A stretch of 64,000 nt of DNA from positions 2,175,501 through 2,239,500 of the forward strand of contig NZ_CP005188.1 of assembly GCF_001563285.1 (NCBI RefSeq). Direction: 5' to 3'. A program made the translations under genes and the position numbers. The notes beneath the pieces were generated by a model. It saw nothing but the letters and a program-made list of their open reading frames with translations. It had not been told where the DNA came from and made no database searches. Positions 36,091-44,036 of this stretch are shown one piece after another. This DNA is from Sphingobium sp. MI1205. Its GTDB lineage: Bacteria; Pseudomonadota; Alphaproteobacteria; Sphingomonadales; Sphingomonadaceae. Positions within the stretch are counted from its first letter, which is position 1. Every line of letters begins with the position of its first letter.

Positions 36091-37475
36091 CCGCCGCTGT
36101 TGGTGGGCAGCGTCAACGTGAATCGGGCGCCGCCGCCCGGCGCCTCATCAATACGAATATCCCCGCCCATCGCCAGCGCGAGCCTGCGTGAAATATAGAG
36201 GCCCAGGCCACTTCCACCCGGATCACTGCGGCCCAGCCGCTCGAACTTATGGAATATCCGCTCCCGGCTGCCCTCAGGCACGCCCGCGCCCTGATCCATC
36301 ACCGCAATCCAGGCAAAGCCGTCATCGCGGCCTGTCTCGATCCGTACTTCGCTGTCCTCGGGCGCATAGCGCACCGCGTTCCCGACAAGATTCATCAGTA
36401 TTTGAAGCGCCCGCCGGAACTCGCCGGTTGCCACGGCCGATTGGTCGGCGGCCGGAGCGACAATGCGGATCTTGCGGTCCATGGCCTTGACCACGAACAG
36501 CCCTGCCGCGCGCCGCCCGATATCCGCAAGATCGACATCTTCGGTGGCCACGGTGAAATCCAGCCGGTCGATCGCCTGCAAGTCCGCCAGATCATCGATC
36601 AGCGCCATCAAGTGACGTCCAGCCGCTGCAATGTCCGACGCATAACCGGCATAATCGGGGCGCAACGGCCCGTCGATCTGCGCGTTGATCGAATCGGCAT
36701 TGGCGATGATCCGCCCCAGTGGCTGTCGCAGCGAGCGGTCCAGCCGCCGCCCGAACTCGGCCGGGTAGATGACAACTGCGGGTGCCGCCGGAACATGTGG
36801 TGCCAAAATGGCGCGATCCAGGGGAAATGCCTTGCCACGATAGCCGAGCAACTGCCCGGCAAGATCGAACATCGGAAAGCCGGTCAGGCGAACGCATTGT
36901 TCTGGCTCCGCGATCAGCGTGGCGATCTGGTCGCGGAACGCGCGCCGCTGCGCAAAGCCCCGCAGGATCGGCAAATCGCCCTCCTCGTCTGGCCGAAGTT
37001 CAAAATAGCTGGTGAATCGGCTGCCCGCTACGGGAGGGGCTTCAGGCAAGGCGCTCTCCGCCCCTACCCCTTCCAGCACCATCTGAAAACGAAGCTGAGT
37101 ATCGATCTGCCAGGTCCAGCCTTCCGCAACAGCGGCAATATCGGCGTCCCGCCGCACGCCATCCATTGGAGCAGTGGCAGCGGGCCGTTCATTCCATTCG
37201 ATGACGGAAATCTGCACCCCGTCCGCTTCGGGCCGCGCCCGGACCCACATTTCAACGTCGCCGCGTTCGGCAGCGGCAATCACCGGGCGCGAGACGGTGA
37301 CACCCAAACGCGACGCCAAACGCGCGATCGCAGCCAGTTGCGGGATCGCCAGCACCGCTCCCACGTCGGAACCCGCTTCTCGCTGAAGGCCCAGCAATGG
37401 CGCATCTGCGCTCAGCAGCAGCCCATTGGCCGCTACCGTCGCGCGAATGATCGCGGGATGCGCCGGCATATTCAT
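36087..37475 (-). CDS. Histidine-kinase-like protein lacking the phospho-acceptor His
   Basis: A 462-aa soluble protein starting at the ATG of 37475, which overlaps the upstream stop as TGATG. The N-terminal half (1-235) is a possible sensor region with no membrane helix. A HisKA-like helical hairpin at 240-300 reads RLDRSLRQPLGRIIANAD; Arg247 occupies the place of the H-box His and Ser248 that of Glu. The HATPase_c domain looks intact: N box NLVGNAVRY near 362, G1 DQGAGVP near 394, G2 GGSGLGLY near 420. It may bind ATP without autophosphorylating in the usual way. It is last in an operon with an Hpt-like protein that also lacks its His. Confidence 0.82.
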   Translation of the reverse strand: MNMPAHPAIIRATVAANGLLLSADAPLLGLQREAGSDVGAVLAIPQLAAIARLASRLGVTVSRPVIAAAERGDVEMWVRARPEADGVQISVIEWNERPAATAPMDGVRRDADIAAVAEGWTWQIDTQLRFQMVLEGVGAESALPEAPPVAGSRFTSYFELRPDEEGDLPILRGFAQRRAFRDQIATLIAEPEQCVRLTGFPMFDLAGQLLGYRGKAFPLDRAILAPHVPAAPAVVIYPAEFGRRLDRSLRQPLGRIIANADSINAQIDGPLRPDYAGYASDIAAAGRHLMALIDDLADLQAIDRLDFTVATEDVDLADIGRRAAGLFVVKAMDRKIRIVAPAADQSAVATGEFRRALQILMNLVGNAVRYAPEDSEVRIETGRDDGFAWIAVMDQGAGVPEGSRERIFHKFERLGRSDPGGSGLGLYISRRLALAMGGDIRIDEAPGGGARFTLTLPTNSGG

Positions 37476-38569
37476 CAGATGGTGACCTGCCGCAAATGAT
37501 CGAGCTTCGCGCGAAGCGCCCGCGGCGCGCGCAATGCATTTACCAAACCGTCCGCCTGCGCCTCTGTCAACGCCTGATAACGCTCCGCCTCGATGATGAT
37601 CGCCGCGTCGGTGAGCGATGGCCGCACCGGCCGCAGAGCCAGCAACAGATGTCGGTAATCTGCGTCCGACCCGCCCAGGGAACGGCACAAGGCGGCCAGT
37701 TCCGCAACTGGGCTCATCACCAATATGTCGGCGACATGCGCGCAGTCCATGCGCAACCGACGCGCGGTCAGGGCCGCGAACAGCAGGAAGCGCCGCTGCC
37801 CCAGCGCCGCACCCAGCAATTCGGGCGCGTCCGCACGCTCGCCCAGACACCGCACCAGCCGCTCCGCCGCAGCGATCGGCCCCCTGGTTTCGTCATGTTC
37901 CGAAAGCAGCGTCCACCCCGCCTTTTCGAAAGCTGGCAGCATCATGTCGGCGTCGGTTGACGCCGATCGCTGCACCAGCGCCATGATGGATGCAGCAGCT
38001 GTCCACATCAACTCGGCGAAATGTTCGGCGGGAAGATCCGGCTGCATCGGTTCGTCCTCAGCGCCGGGTGCCAGCCATCTACCCTCTGCCTCGGCCAGCG
38101 CAACGAGCGCTTCGGCAACGGCGGCATCATTGGTCGGCAGGATGGTTTCCGCCTCTGACTCGTCAAGTCGGTCATCAGGCTGCCCGAACTGCCGCAGCAG
38201 CAACGTCACGCCCGCACGCATCTGCATATGGGCTAGCAATGCCGGACCCAGCAGCGTGGGCTGCGCGCAGATGGTGGGCCAGCAGATCGCCTCCATTCGT
38301 GGCGCCAGCAAGGCGGCGACCTGGGGTTGCTGCTCCAGCGCGAATCGCAATGATCGCTCGATACCGGTCACGCAGGCCCCCAGGTGCCGTCGCGTCTCCG
38401 CCATCAAGGCATCATGGCGTTCGCGCCCCTCATTGGGGAAGAAAATCGCCAGATCAATGGCATGGCCAACGGGAACGGCGGACATGCCGGCCAGGACGGA
38501 AGCCGTCGGCCAACTGTCAGCCGCGGTCGGCCCGGTAAGGAACGAAAAGGCGCTCATGTCGGCCAACAT
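37475..38569 (-). CDS. Helical protein of unknown function, DUF2336-like
   Basis: A 364-aa, Ala/Leu-rich, wholly helical protein with no signal peptide or membrane helix. Helical-repeat-like stretches (RRFLLFAALTARRLRMDCAH, VAELAALCRSLGGSDADYRH) recall DUF2336 proteins found beside two-component genes in alphaproteobacteria; I am not certain of the family. An in-frame ATG at 38557 is an alternative start to 38569. It is translationally coupled to the kinase-like gene (overlapping stop and start), so the two products probably act together. Confidence 0.6.
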   Translation of the reverse strand: MLADMSAFSFLTGPTAADSWPTASVLAGMSAVPVGHAIDLAIFFPNEGRERHDALMAETRRHLGACVTGIERSLRFALEQQPQVAALLAPRMEAICWPTICAQPTLLGPALLAHMQMRAGVTLLLRQFGQPDDRLDESEAETILPTNDAAVAEALVALAEAEGRWLAPGAEDEPMQPDLPAEHFAELMWTAAASIMALVQRSASTDADMMLPAFEKAGWTLLSEHDETRGPIAAAERLVRCLGERADAPELLGAALGQRRFLLFAALTARRLRMDCAHVADILVMSPVAELAALCRSLGGSDADYRHLLLALRPVRPSLTDAAIIIEAERYQALTEAQADGLVNALRAPRALRAKLDHLRQVTI

Positions 38570-38615
38570 AGCCGCACGTCCTTAAAATGCACTAAACCCT
38601 AAGAGGGAAATATTT

Positions 38616-39782
38616 TCAGGCGCGCTTGAGCAGGATGATGGCGCCGACCGAGGCGATGACGGCCAGCATTGCCAGCTCGAAACCCAGGCTGGTGGCGCCA
38701 AATATCGCAGTCAGCAGCAGCAGGAGAATCGCGCTGGCGGGCGTGAAGATCATCCAGGGTCTCGCTGCTCCCGTCCTGCGCCAACGGTCAGCGAGCTGGA
38801 CGATCGCCAGCAACAACGCCAGGCATGTCGCCATCACGCTGCCCCCCGCCAGGGATATCCCCCCAACCGCGAAAAAGGGCACGACGAAGGCGGTCCACCC
38901 GGCAGGTGGCGATCGCAGCGCCAATTCGTCCAGCCGATCGGCAATCTCCGCCAGCCCAAGCGCCAGCAAAAGCATCAGGAAACCGGCGGCCGGCCAGAGC
39001 AGCTCGATCGGCACCAATGATATCGCGCCCAGCGCCATCGCCGCTATCCGCACCTGTGTCGCGGGAACCTGCGTGCGCATCAGCGCCGGGCTCAACATAC
39101 GGGCTGCCGGGCACAGAATATAATGCTCGCCCGCGCCCCGCACTCGTTTGGCCGTCGAACCTGCGGACATGACCGCCTGCGCCACCAGGTCGGCCTGCGC
39201 CTGGCCATCGACCAGTGCGACCCGGCCGGTCATCAGGTCATCCTGCGGCACGGTAACGCGCCGCGCGCCACTTTGCACGGCTGCCCGCACCAGTGTCAGG
39301 GAAAGGTCCCAGTCGCCAATCATGTCCAGCGTGCCGAACAGCAGGTCCGGGCTGATCCGCGCCAGTCCCGCCCAGCGCTGACCGGCGTCTATCCGTTCCA
39401 GCGGAGCGCTGGCCCGGCTGTCATCCGTCACCAGCAGCGCATTGCCTTCCCGCTCGGCGATGGCGTCGAAATGAGCCTGCGCGACGATGATGCCGTCCGC
39501 CACCAGCAGCACATCGCTATCCCGCGGCGCATCCCGGACCATGGAAACCATGTCGCGGACAAGCGCGACGGGGATTCCGTCCGCGCTCAACCGGTCGACC
39601 GCTTGCGACAGCGCGGGCGTGATGACGCTCACCAGTATCATGATGCGGTCCGCGCCTGCCCGCGCCGCCTGCCGCGCCTGATATTCGACCAGCGTCTGCC
39701 CCGCGAAATGCAGGCTCGCGCGGAGTGCCGCCGTGGAATCGCTGGACGCCCGGCTGGCGCTGATAATGGCCGCAAATGTCAT
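38616..39782 (-). CDS. Membrane protein with nucleotidyltransferase-like N-terminal domain
   Basis: About 388 aa from the ATG at 39782. The first 230 residues have the flow of a GT-A/NTP-transferase fold: an early Ala-Ser-Arg region, FAGQTLVEYQARQAARAGAD like the sugar-nucleotide transferase helix, DVLLVADGIIVAQAHFDAI like the metal-site strand, then GDWDLSLTLVRAA. The Gly-rich NTP loop of typical enzymes is not evident. About six membrane helices follow (250-388, ending ILLKRA). A nucleotidyltransferase-plus-membrane design recalls bifunctional polar-lipid enzymes, but no CDP-alcohol transferase motif DGxxAR is seen. Function unknown. It lies in the operon with the Hpt-like and kinase-like genes. 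Confidence 0.6.
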   Translation of the reverse strand: MTFAAIISASRASSDSTAALRASLHFAGQTLVEYQARQAARAGADRIMILVSVITPALSQAVDRLSADGIPVALVRDMVSMVRDAPRDSDVLLVADGIIVAQAHFDAIAEREGNALLVTDDSRASAPLERIDAGQRWAGLARISPDLLFGTLDMIGDWDLSLTLVRAAVQSGARRVTVPQDDLMTGRVALVDGQAQADLVAQAVMSAGSTAKRVRGAGEHYILCPAARMLSPALMRTQVPATQVRIAAMALGAISLVPIELLWPAAGFLMLLLALGLAEIADRLDELALRSPPAGWTAFVVPFFAVGGISLAGGSVMATCLALLLAIVQLADRWRRTGAARPWMIFTPASAILLLLLTAIFGATSLGFELAMLAVIASVGAIILLKRA

Positions 39783-39860
39783 GCTGCGATGGAACCGACC
39801 CGTTCTTGTAAACTCACGCCTTTTCGCAAGGCTGTCGCCATCGTGCAAGCGCGCAGCGAG

Positions 39861-40163
39861 TCAGCCCTGCTGAAGCCGGTCGATCGCCATCCGCAATTGC
39901 CGAAGAATCCGGGGATCGCCGCGAACGCAGTCGGCTGCTTCGTCGGCCAGCGCCATCAGATGCGTGAGGCCAAAACTGGCCGCCAGCCCCTTGAGGCGCC
40001 ACGATGCCAGTTCCCAACTGGAATCGGATTGCGCCTTGCGCAGCAGGTCGAGCTGACGCTCTGCGCTCTCCATGAAGGCGACGCGCAAGTCCGCGATCAG
40101 CGCGATATCTTCGCCGACGGCGGCGGCAAGAGCGGCATTCAGGGCGCCAGGATCATAGGACAT
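39861..40163 (-). CDS. Hpt-like domain protein with Trp at the phosphorylation site
   Basis: A 100-aa four-helix protein. The Hpt core is recognizable in ELASWRLKGLAASFG followed by LMALADEAAD, which aligns with the family pattern AHxLKGxAxxxG. The phospho-accepting His is replaced by Trp55, while the following Leu-Lys-Gly is kept. It therefore cannot relay phosphate by the usual route and may instead bind a response regulator or kinase. It is first in the four-gene minus-strand operon that ends with the H-box-less kinase. Divergent from the coiled-coil gene across 79 bp. Confidence 0.75.
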   Translation of the reverse strand: MSYDPGALNAALAAAVGEDIALIADLRVAFMESAERQLDLLRKAQSDSSWELASWRLKGLAASFGLTHLMALADEAADCVRGDPRILRQLRMAIDRLQQG

Positions 40164-40242
40164 GGGATCAACGCTATCGGGCTTGCGTTAAGTTTTGGTA
40201 ACAGGGCATTTTGTTGCGCGCAAAAGATGATAGGATGGGGTC

Positions 40243-42915
40243 ATGACCGGGGGCAGCACCATCGTCGAATTCTGGCGAGACAAAAGCATTGCGACGACTG
40301 ATGAGTCGCATGAGGATGACACTTTGCTGCTGGAGCAGGTCGCTGACGACCCCGATGCGGATATCGAGACGGCCGAGCATGGCGATCATGCGGCGCGGCG
40401 GGCGCAGGCGCTGTTCGCCCTTGCCGGGCTGGCGTGGCTTGGCTTTGCTGGCTGGGCCACGATAACTGCGGGACAGTGGCGAACCGGCCCTGCCGCTTGG
40501 CCCGGCCTTGTTGCGACCATGCTGGTTCCCCTCGTACTCCTGGGCGTCTGTTACCTGCTGCTCGCGCGCAACAGCCGCGCTGAATCGCGTCGCTATCTCG
40601 ACACCGCGCGCGCGCTGCGCACCGAAACGGAATTGCTTGAGCTGCGGCTCGGCCGAATCAACGGTCAGCTTGAAAGCGCGCGCAAGGCGATGCTGGACCA
40701 GGCGGAATTGCTTGACAGCTATGGCGCCGCCGCCAGCAGCAATATGGAGGCGTCGGCCGAACTGATCGCCAGCCGCGCGCACATCACAACGGAGAAGGCG
40801 GAAGCTGCCGAACGCGCTGGAACGGCCCTTGCCGCGCGCATGGATGCCCTTATCGCCTCCATGCCGGAACTTGAGGATCGAGCCGCTCGCATGGCGGCGC
40901 AGATCATCGACAATGGCCATGCGCTCGCCGAACGGATCGACACGCTCGAAGCCCGGCTTCACGCCATTGGTGAGCTGTCCGACGATGCGCGCGCCCGCAC
41001 GCTATCGGCCACCAAGAGCCTGTCGAGCCAGCTCACCCAGCTGCAGGAAGCAACGCGTTCCGCCACCGAAGAAGTGAACGGCATGGCTGACATCGCCGCC
41101 GGCCGGATCGACGCGACAGCACAAAGCGCCCGGCTTGCCATGCAGGACGGCGCGGCCGAACTCGACCGTCAGGCTGGCACGCTCGCCAACCTTCTGGAGC
41201 GAGCGCGCGCAGGTATCACCAACAGTGCCGAAGCGACGATCGAGTTGCTGACGCAGGATCTTAACCGCGTGGAAGGCGACGTGCGTCAGCGTTTGGAGGC
41301 GACGGTCGCCCACGCGCAGCAAAGCATGGCTGCGGCGGATCGGGATCTCACCGCCCAAGCCGAATCGCTGCGTACCCTGGTGGAAACCGCGCAAGCCGGA
41401 ATCGCGGCGACCAGCCAGAACGCGCTTGCCGCGTTGGTTCGCGATGCGGACGAAATCGACGCGCAGCTTCGCGAGCGGACCGAAACCGCCTTCGCCCGCG
41501 CTCGAGACGGTGTGGCGCTGACCGAAGAAGGGCTGGCTCGTCAGGCAGAGGCGCTCGACGCGCTGGTCGCCCGTTCGCGCGGCAATATCGAGAGTATCGG
41601 CGACGAGACCGTCTCGGCCATCTCCGATCATATGAGCGAGATCGAAAGCCGCCTTCATCAGGTCAATGATCTGATAGAGGGACAGCGCACGCTCGTATCC
41701 GGACTGCACGCCACGCTTGGCGAGGCGATCGAGGCTGCCCAGTCACGCTTTGCCGCGATGGAGGAAGGTGCGCTGTCCCGCAACGAACGCCTCACCCAAG
41801 CCCTGTCGCGCCTCACCACCGAAACGCAACGGATCGACGATTCGCTGGCTGCGGGCGGCGTTACGGCGGAAAAACTCATCAGCAGCGCGGAAACGCTGCT
41901 CGTCGCGCTGGATTCCAGCGTACGCGAACTGGACGAGACATTCCCCGCCGCGCTGGATCGTTTCGACACCCGTATTTCGACCAGTCGCACGCTGCTGGAC
42001 AGTGCCGCGCCCGAGATGGAACGGCTGGAGGCCATTTCCGAAGCACTGGTGGGCCGCACCCAGGAGGCCGAGGAACTGTTGCGCGGTCAGGGCCGCCGCC
42101 TCACCGAATGGCTCGAAAGCACGCAGAGCGGCGTTGAAGCAAACCGCGAGCTGGTGGAAAAGCTGCGCACCGCGCTCGACAATGCGCACCAGGATGCGAC
42201 GCGGATCACCGAAGGCGCAGGCCCTCTGCTCGTCACTGCACTGCTGCGGGTCAAGGACACCGCCGATCAAGCCGCCGAACGCGCTCGTCAGGCGCTTGGC
42301 CGCGCCATCCCGGATGCCGCCCAATCGCTCGCCGAGGCAAGCGAACAGGCGCTTCAGCAGGCGGTCGATGGCACGGTGACAGCGCAAATCCAGAAGCTCG
42401 CCCAGGTCGCCGAAGAAGCCGTCAAGGCCGCGCATCAGGCGTCCGATCGCCTCACCCGCCAACTGCTGACAATCGCCGACACTAGCGCCACCGTACAGTC
42501 GCGGATCGAGGAAGCTGAGCGCGCTGCCGAAGATCGCGACCGCGACCATTTCGCGCGGCGTTCAGCCCTGCTGATCGAATCGCTCAACAGCACCTCGATC
42601 GACGTCACGAAGATCCTGTCGAACGACGTCACCGACTCGGCCTGGGCCGCCTATCTTAAAGGCGACCGTGGCGTGTTCACCCGGCGAGCGGTCAAGCTGC
42701 TGGATGCAGGTGAATCGCGTGAAATTGCCCTGCACTACGACAACGATGCCGAGTTTCAGGAACATGTGAACCGCTACATCCATGATTTCGAATCGATGCT
42801 GCGGATCATCTTGTCTGCCCGCGATGGCAACGCGTTGGGCGTCGCCATATTGTCCTCAGACATGGGCAAACTCTACGTCGCGCTCGCCCAGGCGATCGAA
42901 CGGCTCCGTCAGTAA
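40243..42915 (+). CDS. Large coiled-coil membrane protein, TipN-like architecture
   Basis: An 890-aa protein. An acidic cytoplasmic start (1-50) is followed by two membrane helices at about 55-76 and 88-107, a coiled coil from about 115 to 760 rich in Ala, Glu, Arg and Gln with alanine-spaced repeats (AAxRIDATAQSARLAMQDGA type), and a compact C-terminal domain of about 120 residues (SIDVTKILSNDVTDSAW, GDRGVFTRRAVKLLD, SSDMGKLYVALAQAIERL). Length and two-helix plus coiled-coil plan match TipN, the Caulobacter new-pole marker. Identity is inferred from architecture, not alignment. It is divergent from the Hpt-like operon. Confidence 0.6.
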   Translation: MTGGSTIVEFWRDKSIATTDESHEDDTLLLEQVADDPDADIETAEHGDHAARRAQALFALAGLAWLGFAGWATITAGQWRTGPAAWPGLVATMLVPLVLLGVCYLLLARNSRAESRRYLDTARALRTETELLELRLGRINGQLESARKAMLDQAELLDSYGAAASSNMEASAELIASRAHITTEKAEAAERAGTALAARMDALIASMPELEDRAARMAAQIIDNGHALAERIDTLEARLHAIGELSDDARARTLSATKSLSSQLTQLQEATRSATEEVNGMADIAAGRIDATAQSARLAMQDGAAELDRQAGTLANLLERARAGITNSAEATIELLTQDLNRVEGDVRQRLEATVAHAQQSMAAADRDLTAQAESLRTLVETAQAGIAATSQNALAALVRDADEIDAQLRERTETAFARARDGVALTEEGLARQAEALDALVARSRGNIESIGDETVSAISDHMSEIESRLHQVNDLIEGQRTLVSGLHATLGEAIEAAQSRFAAMEEGALSRNERLTQALSRLTTETQRIDDSLAAGGVTAEKLISSAETLLVALDSSVRELDETFPAALDRFDTRISTSRTLLDSAAPEMERLEAISEALVGRTQEAEELLRGQGRRLTEWLESTQSGVEANRELVEKLRTALDNAHQDATRITEGAGPLLVTALLRVKDTADQAAERARQALGRAIPDAAQSLAEASEQALQQAVDGTVTAQIQKLAQVAEEAVKAAHQASDRLTRQLLTIADTSATVQSRIEEAERAAEDRDRDHFARRSALLIESLNSTSIDVTKILSNDVTDSAWAAYLKGDRGVFTRRAVKLLDAGESREIALHYDNDAEFQEHVNRYIHDFESMLRIILSARDGNALGVAILSSDMGKLYVALAQAIERLRQ

Positions 42916-42977
42916 GGCATTTCGCTCGTCTGACTCACAGAACCGGAGAGCGATGCCCCGCGCCCTTGACCTTGGGA

Positions 42978-43003
42978 TATACGAAACATATACAGATCGT
43001 ATA
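42978..43003. promoter_or_regulatory. Inverted repeat upstream of the ParD-like gene
   Basis: TATACGA (42978-42984) and TCGTATA (42997-43003) form 7-bp perfect arms with a 12-nt spacer, 18 bp before the ParD-like ATG, in a locally AT-rich stretch with three ATATAC copies. The position suits an autoregulatory operator bound by the ribbon-helix-helix product. Confidence 0.5.
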
Positions 43004-43021
43004 CCAGATTAGGGGCCAACC

Positions 43022-43228
43022 ATGGGCATCGTGAAAATTGACGAAGATCTGCACGAAGAGGTGCGCCGCGCCAGCACCGTCATGTGCCGGTCCATAAACG
43101 CCCAGGCCGAATTCTGGATGAAGATCGGCAAGCTGGCCGAAGCCAATCCCACCTTGTCCTTCAACGACATTGTGAAGATGCAGCTCGAATCCGCCGATGT
43201 GCGCATCGCGGATCTGGCCGCTGCCTGA
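43022..43228 (+). CDS. ParD-like antitoxin-family protein
   Basis: A 68-aa protein starting MGIVKIDEDLHEEVRRAS, a short strand followed by two helices (INAQAEFWMKIGKLAEANP, then SFNDIVKMQLESADV). It fits the ParD_like (DUF3423) family of ribbon-helix-helix antitoxin relatives. No RelE/ParE toxin gene follows. The map gene starts 1 bp after its stop, an association I recall as common for this family. It may regulate the two-gene operon through the inverted repeat upstream. Confidence 0.8.
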   Translation: MGIVKIDEDLHEEVRRASTVMCRSINAQAEFWMKIGKLAEANPTLSFNDIVKMQLESADVRIADLAAA

Positions 43229-43229
43229 A

Positions 43230-44009
43230 ATGGTAAAGACGCCCGACGAACTGGCGCTCATGCGCATATCGGGCAAGTTGCTCGCATCCGTTTTTGAAAT
43301 GCTGGATGGACAGGATCTCGCGGGCCTTTCGACGTTGCAGGTCAATGATCTGGTCGATCGCTTCATCACCGACGATCTTGCAGCCCGTCCCGCGAGCAAG
43401 GGTCAATATGGCTTCAAATATGTCCTGAACTGCTCCATCAACAATGTCGTCTGTCATGGCGTACCGGCACCGGATGAAATCATCCGGGACGGCGACATCA
43501 TCAACCTCGACATCACCCTGGAAAAAAACGGCTTCATCGCCGACTCCAGCAAGACCTACCTGGTCGGAAACGCGCCCCCGGCCGCCCGACGGCTGGTAAA
43601 GGTCGCGCAGGAGGCAATGTGGAAAGGCATAGGGCAAGTGCGGCCCGGCGCCCATCTGGGCGACATCGGCTTTGCGATCGAACGGCATGCCAAGAAAAAT
43701 GGCTATTCGGTCGTGCGCGAATATTGCGGCCACGGCATTGGCCGCGAAATGCATGAAGATCCGCACATACTCAATTTCGGACGGCCGGGAACGGGCATGA
43801 AATTGAGCGAAGGCATGGTTTTCACCATCGAGCCGATGGTCAATCAGGGCACGCGTAAAGTGTCCACACGGGATGATGGATGGACAGTCGTCACCAATGA
43901 CGGAAAGCTATCGGCCCAATTCGAACACACGGTAGCGGTAACCGGCAGCGGCGTCGAAGTCCTGACCCTGCGCCGCGACGAAAGCCCGATGCTCGACCGC
44001 AGGATGTGA
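43230..44009 (+). CDS. map: Methionine aminopeptidase type I
   Basis: A 259-aa pita-bread metalloprotease removing N-terminal Met from new proteins. Metal ligands are D94 (INLDIT), D105 (IADSS), H168 (CGHGIG), E201 (TIEPM) and E232 (QFEHT); H76 in CHGVP is the substrate-binding His. I choose the ATG at 43230 because it lies 1 bp after the ParD-like stop and gives the family length. It is convergent with the BY-kinase gene. Confidence 0.96.
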   Translation: MVKTPDELALMRISGKLLASVFEMLDGQDLAGLSTLQVNDLVDRFITDDLAARPASKGQYGFKYVLNCSINNVVCHGVPAPDEIIRDGDIINLDITLEKNGFIADSSKTYLVGNAPPAARRLVKVAQEAMWKGIGQVRPGAHLGDIGFAIERHAKKNGYSVVREYCGHGIGREMHEDPHILNFGRPGTGMKLSEGMVFTIEPMVNQGTRKVSTRDDGWTVVTNDGKLSAQFEHTVAVTGSGVEVLTLRRDESPMLDRRM

Positions 44010-44028
44010 CGTCCGTTTGCCGGACGTC
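44008..44028. terminator. Hairpin between convergent map and BY-kinase genes
   Basis: GACGTCCG and CGGACGTC form an 8-bp perfect stem with a 5-nt loop directly at the map stop, in the 27-bp gap before the convergent gene stop. There is no T tract, so it is at best a weak bidirectional stop. Confidence 0.45.
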
Positions 44029-44036
44029 AGACGCTG

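Noticed and set aside
36090..37850. N-terminal extension of the kinase-like gene to 37850
   Set aside because: The added 125 residues are a shadow of the upstream helical-protein gene; the ATG at 37475 is coupled to that gene's stop.
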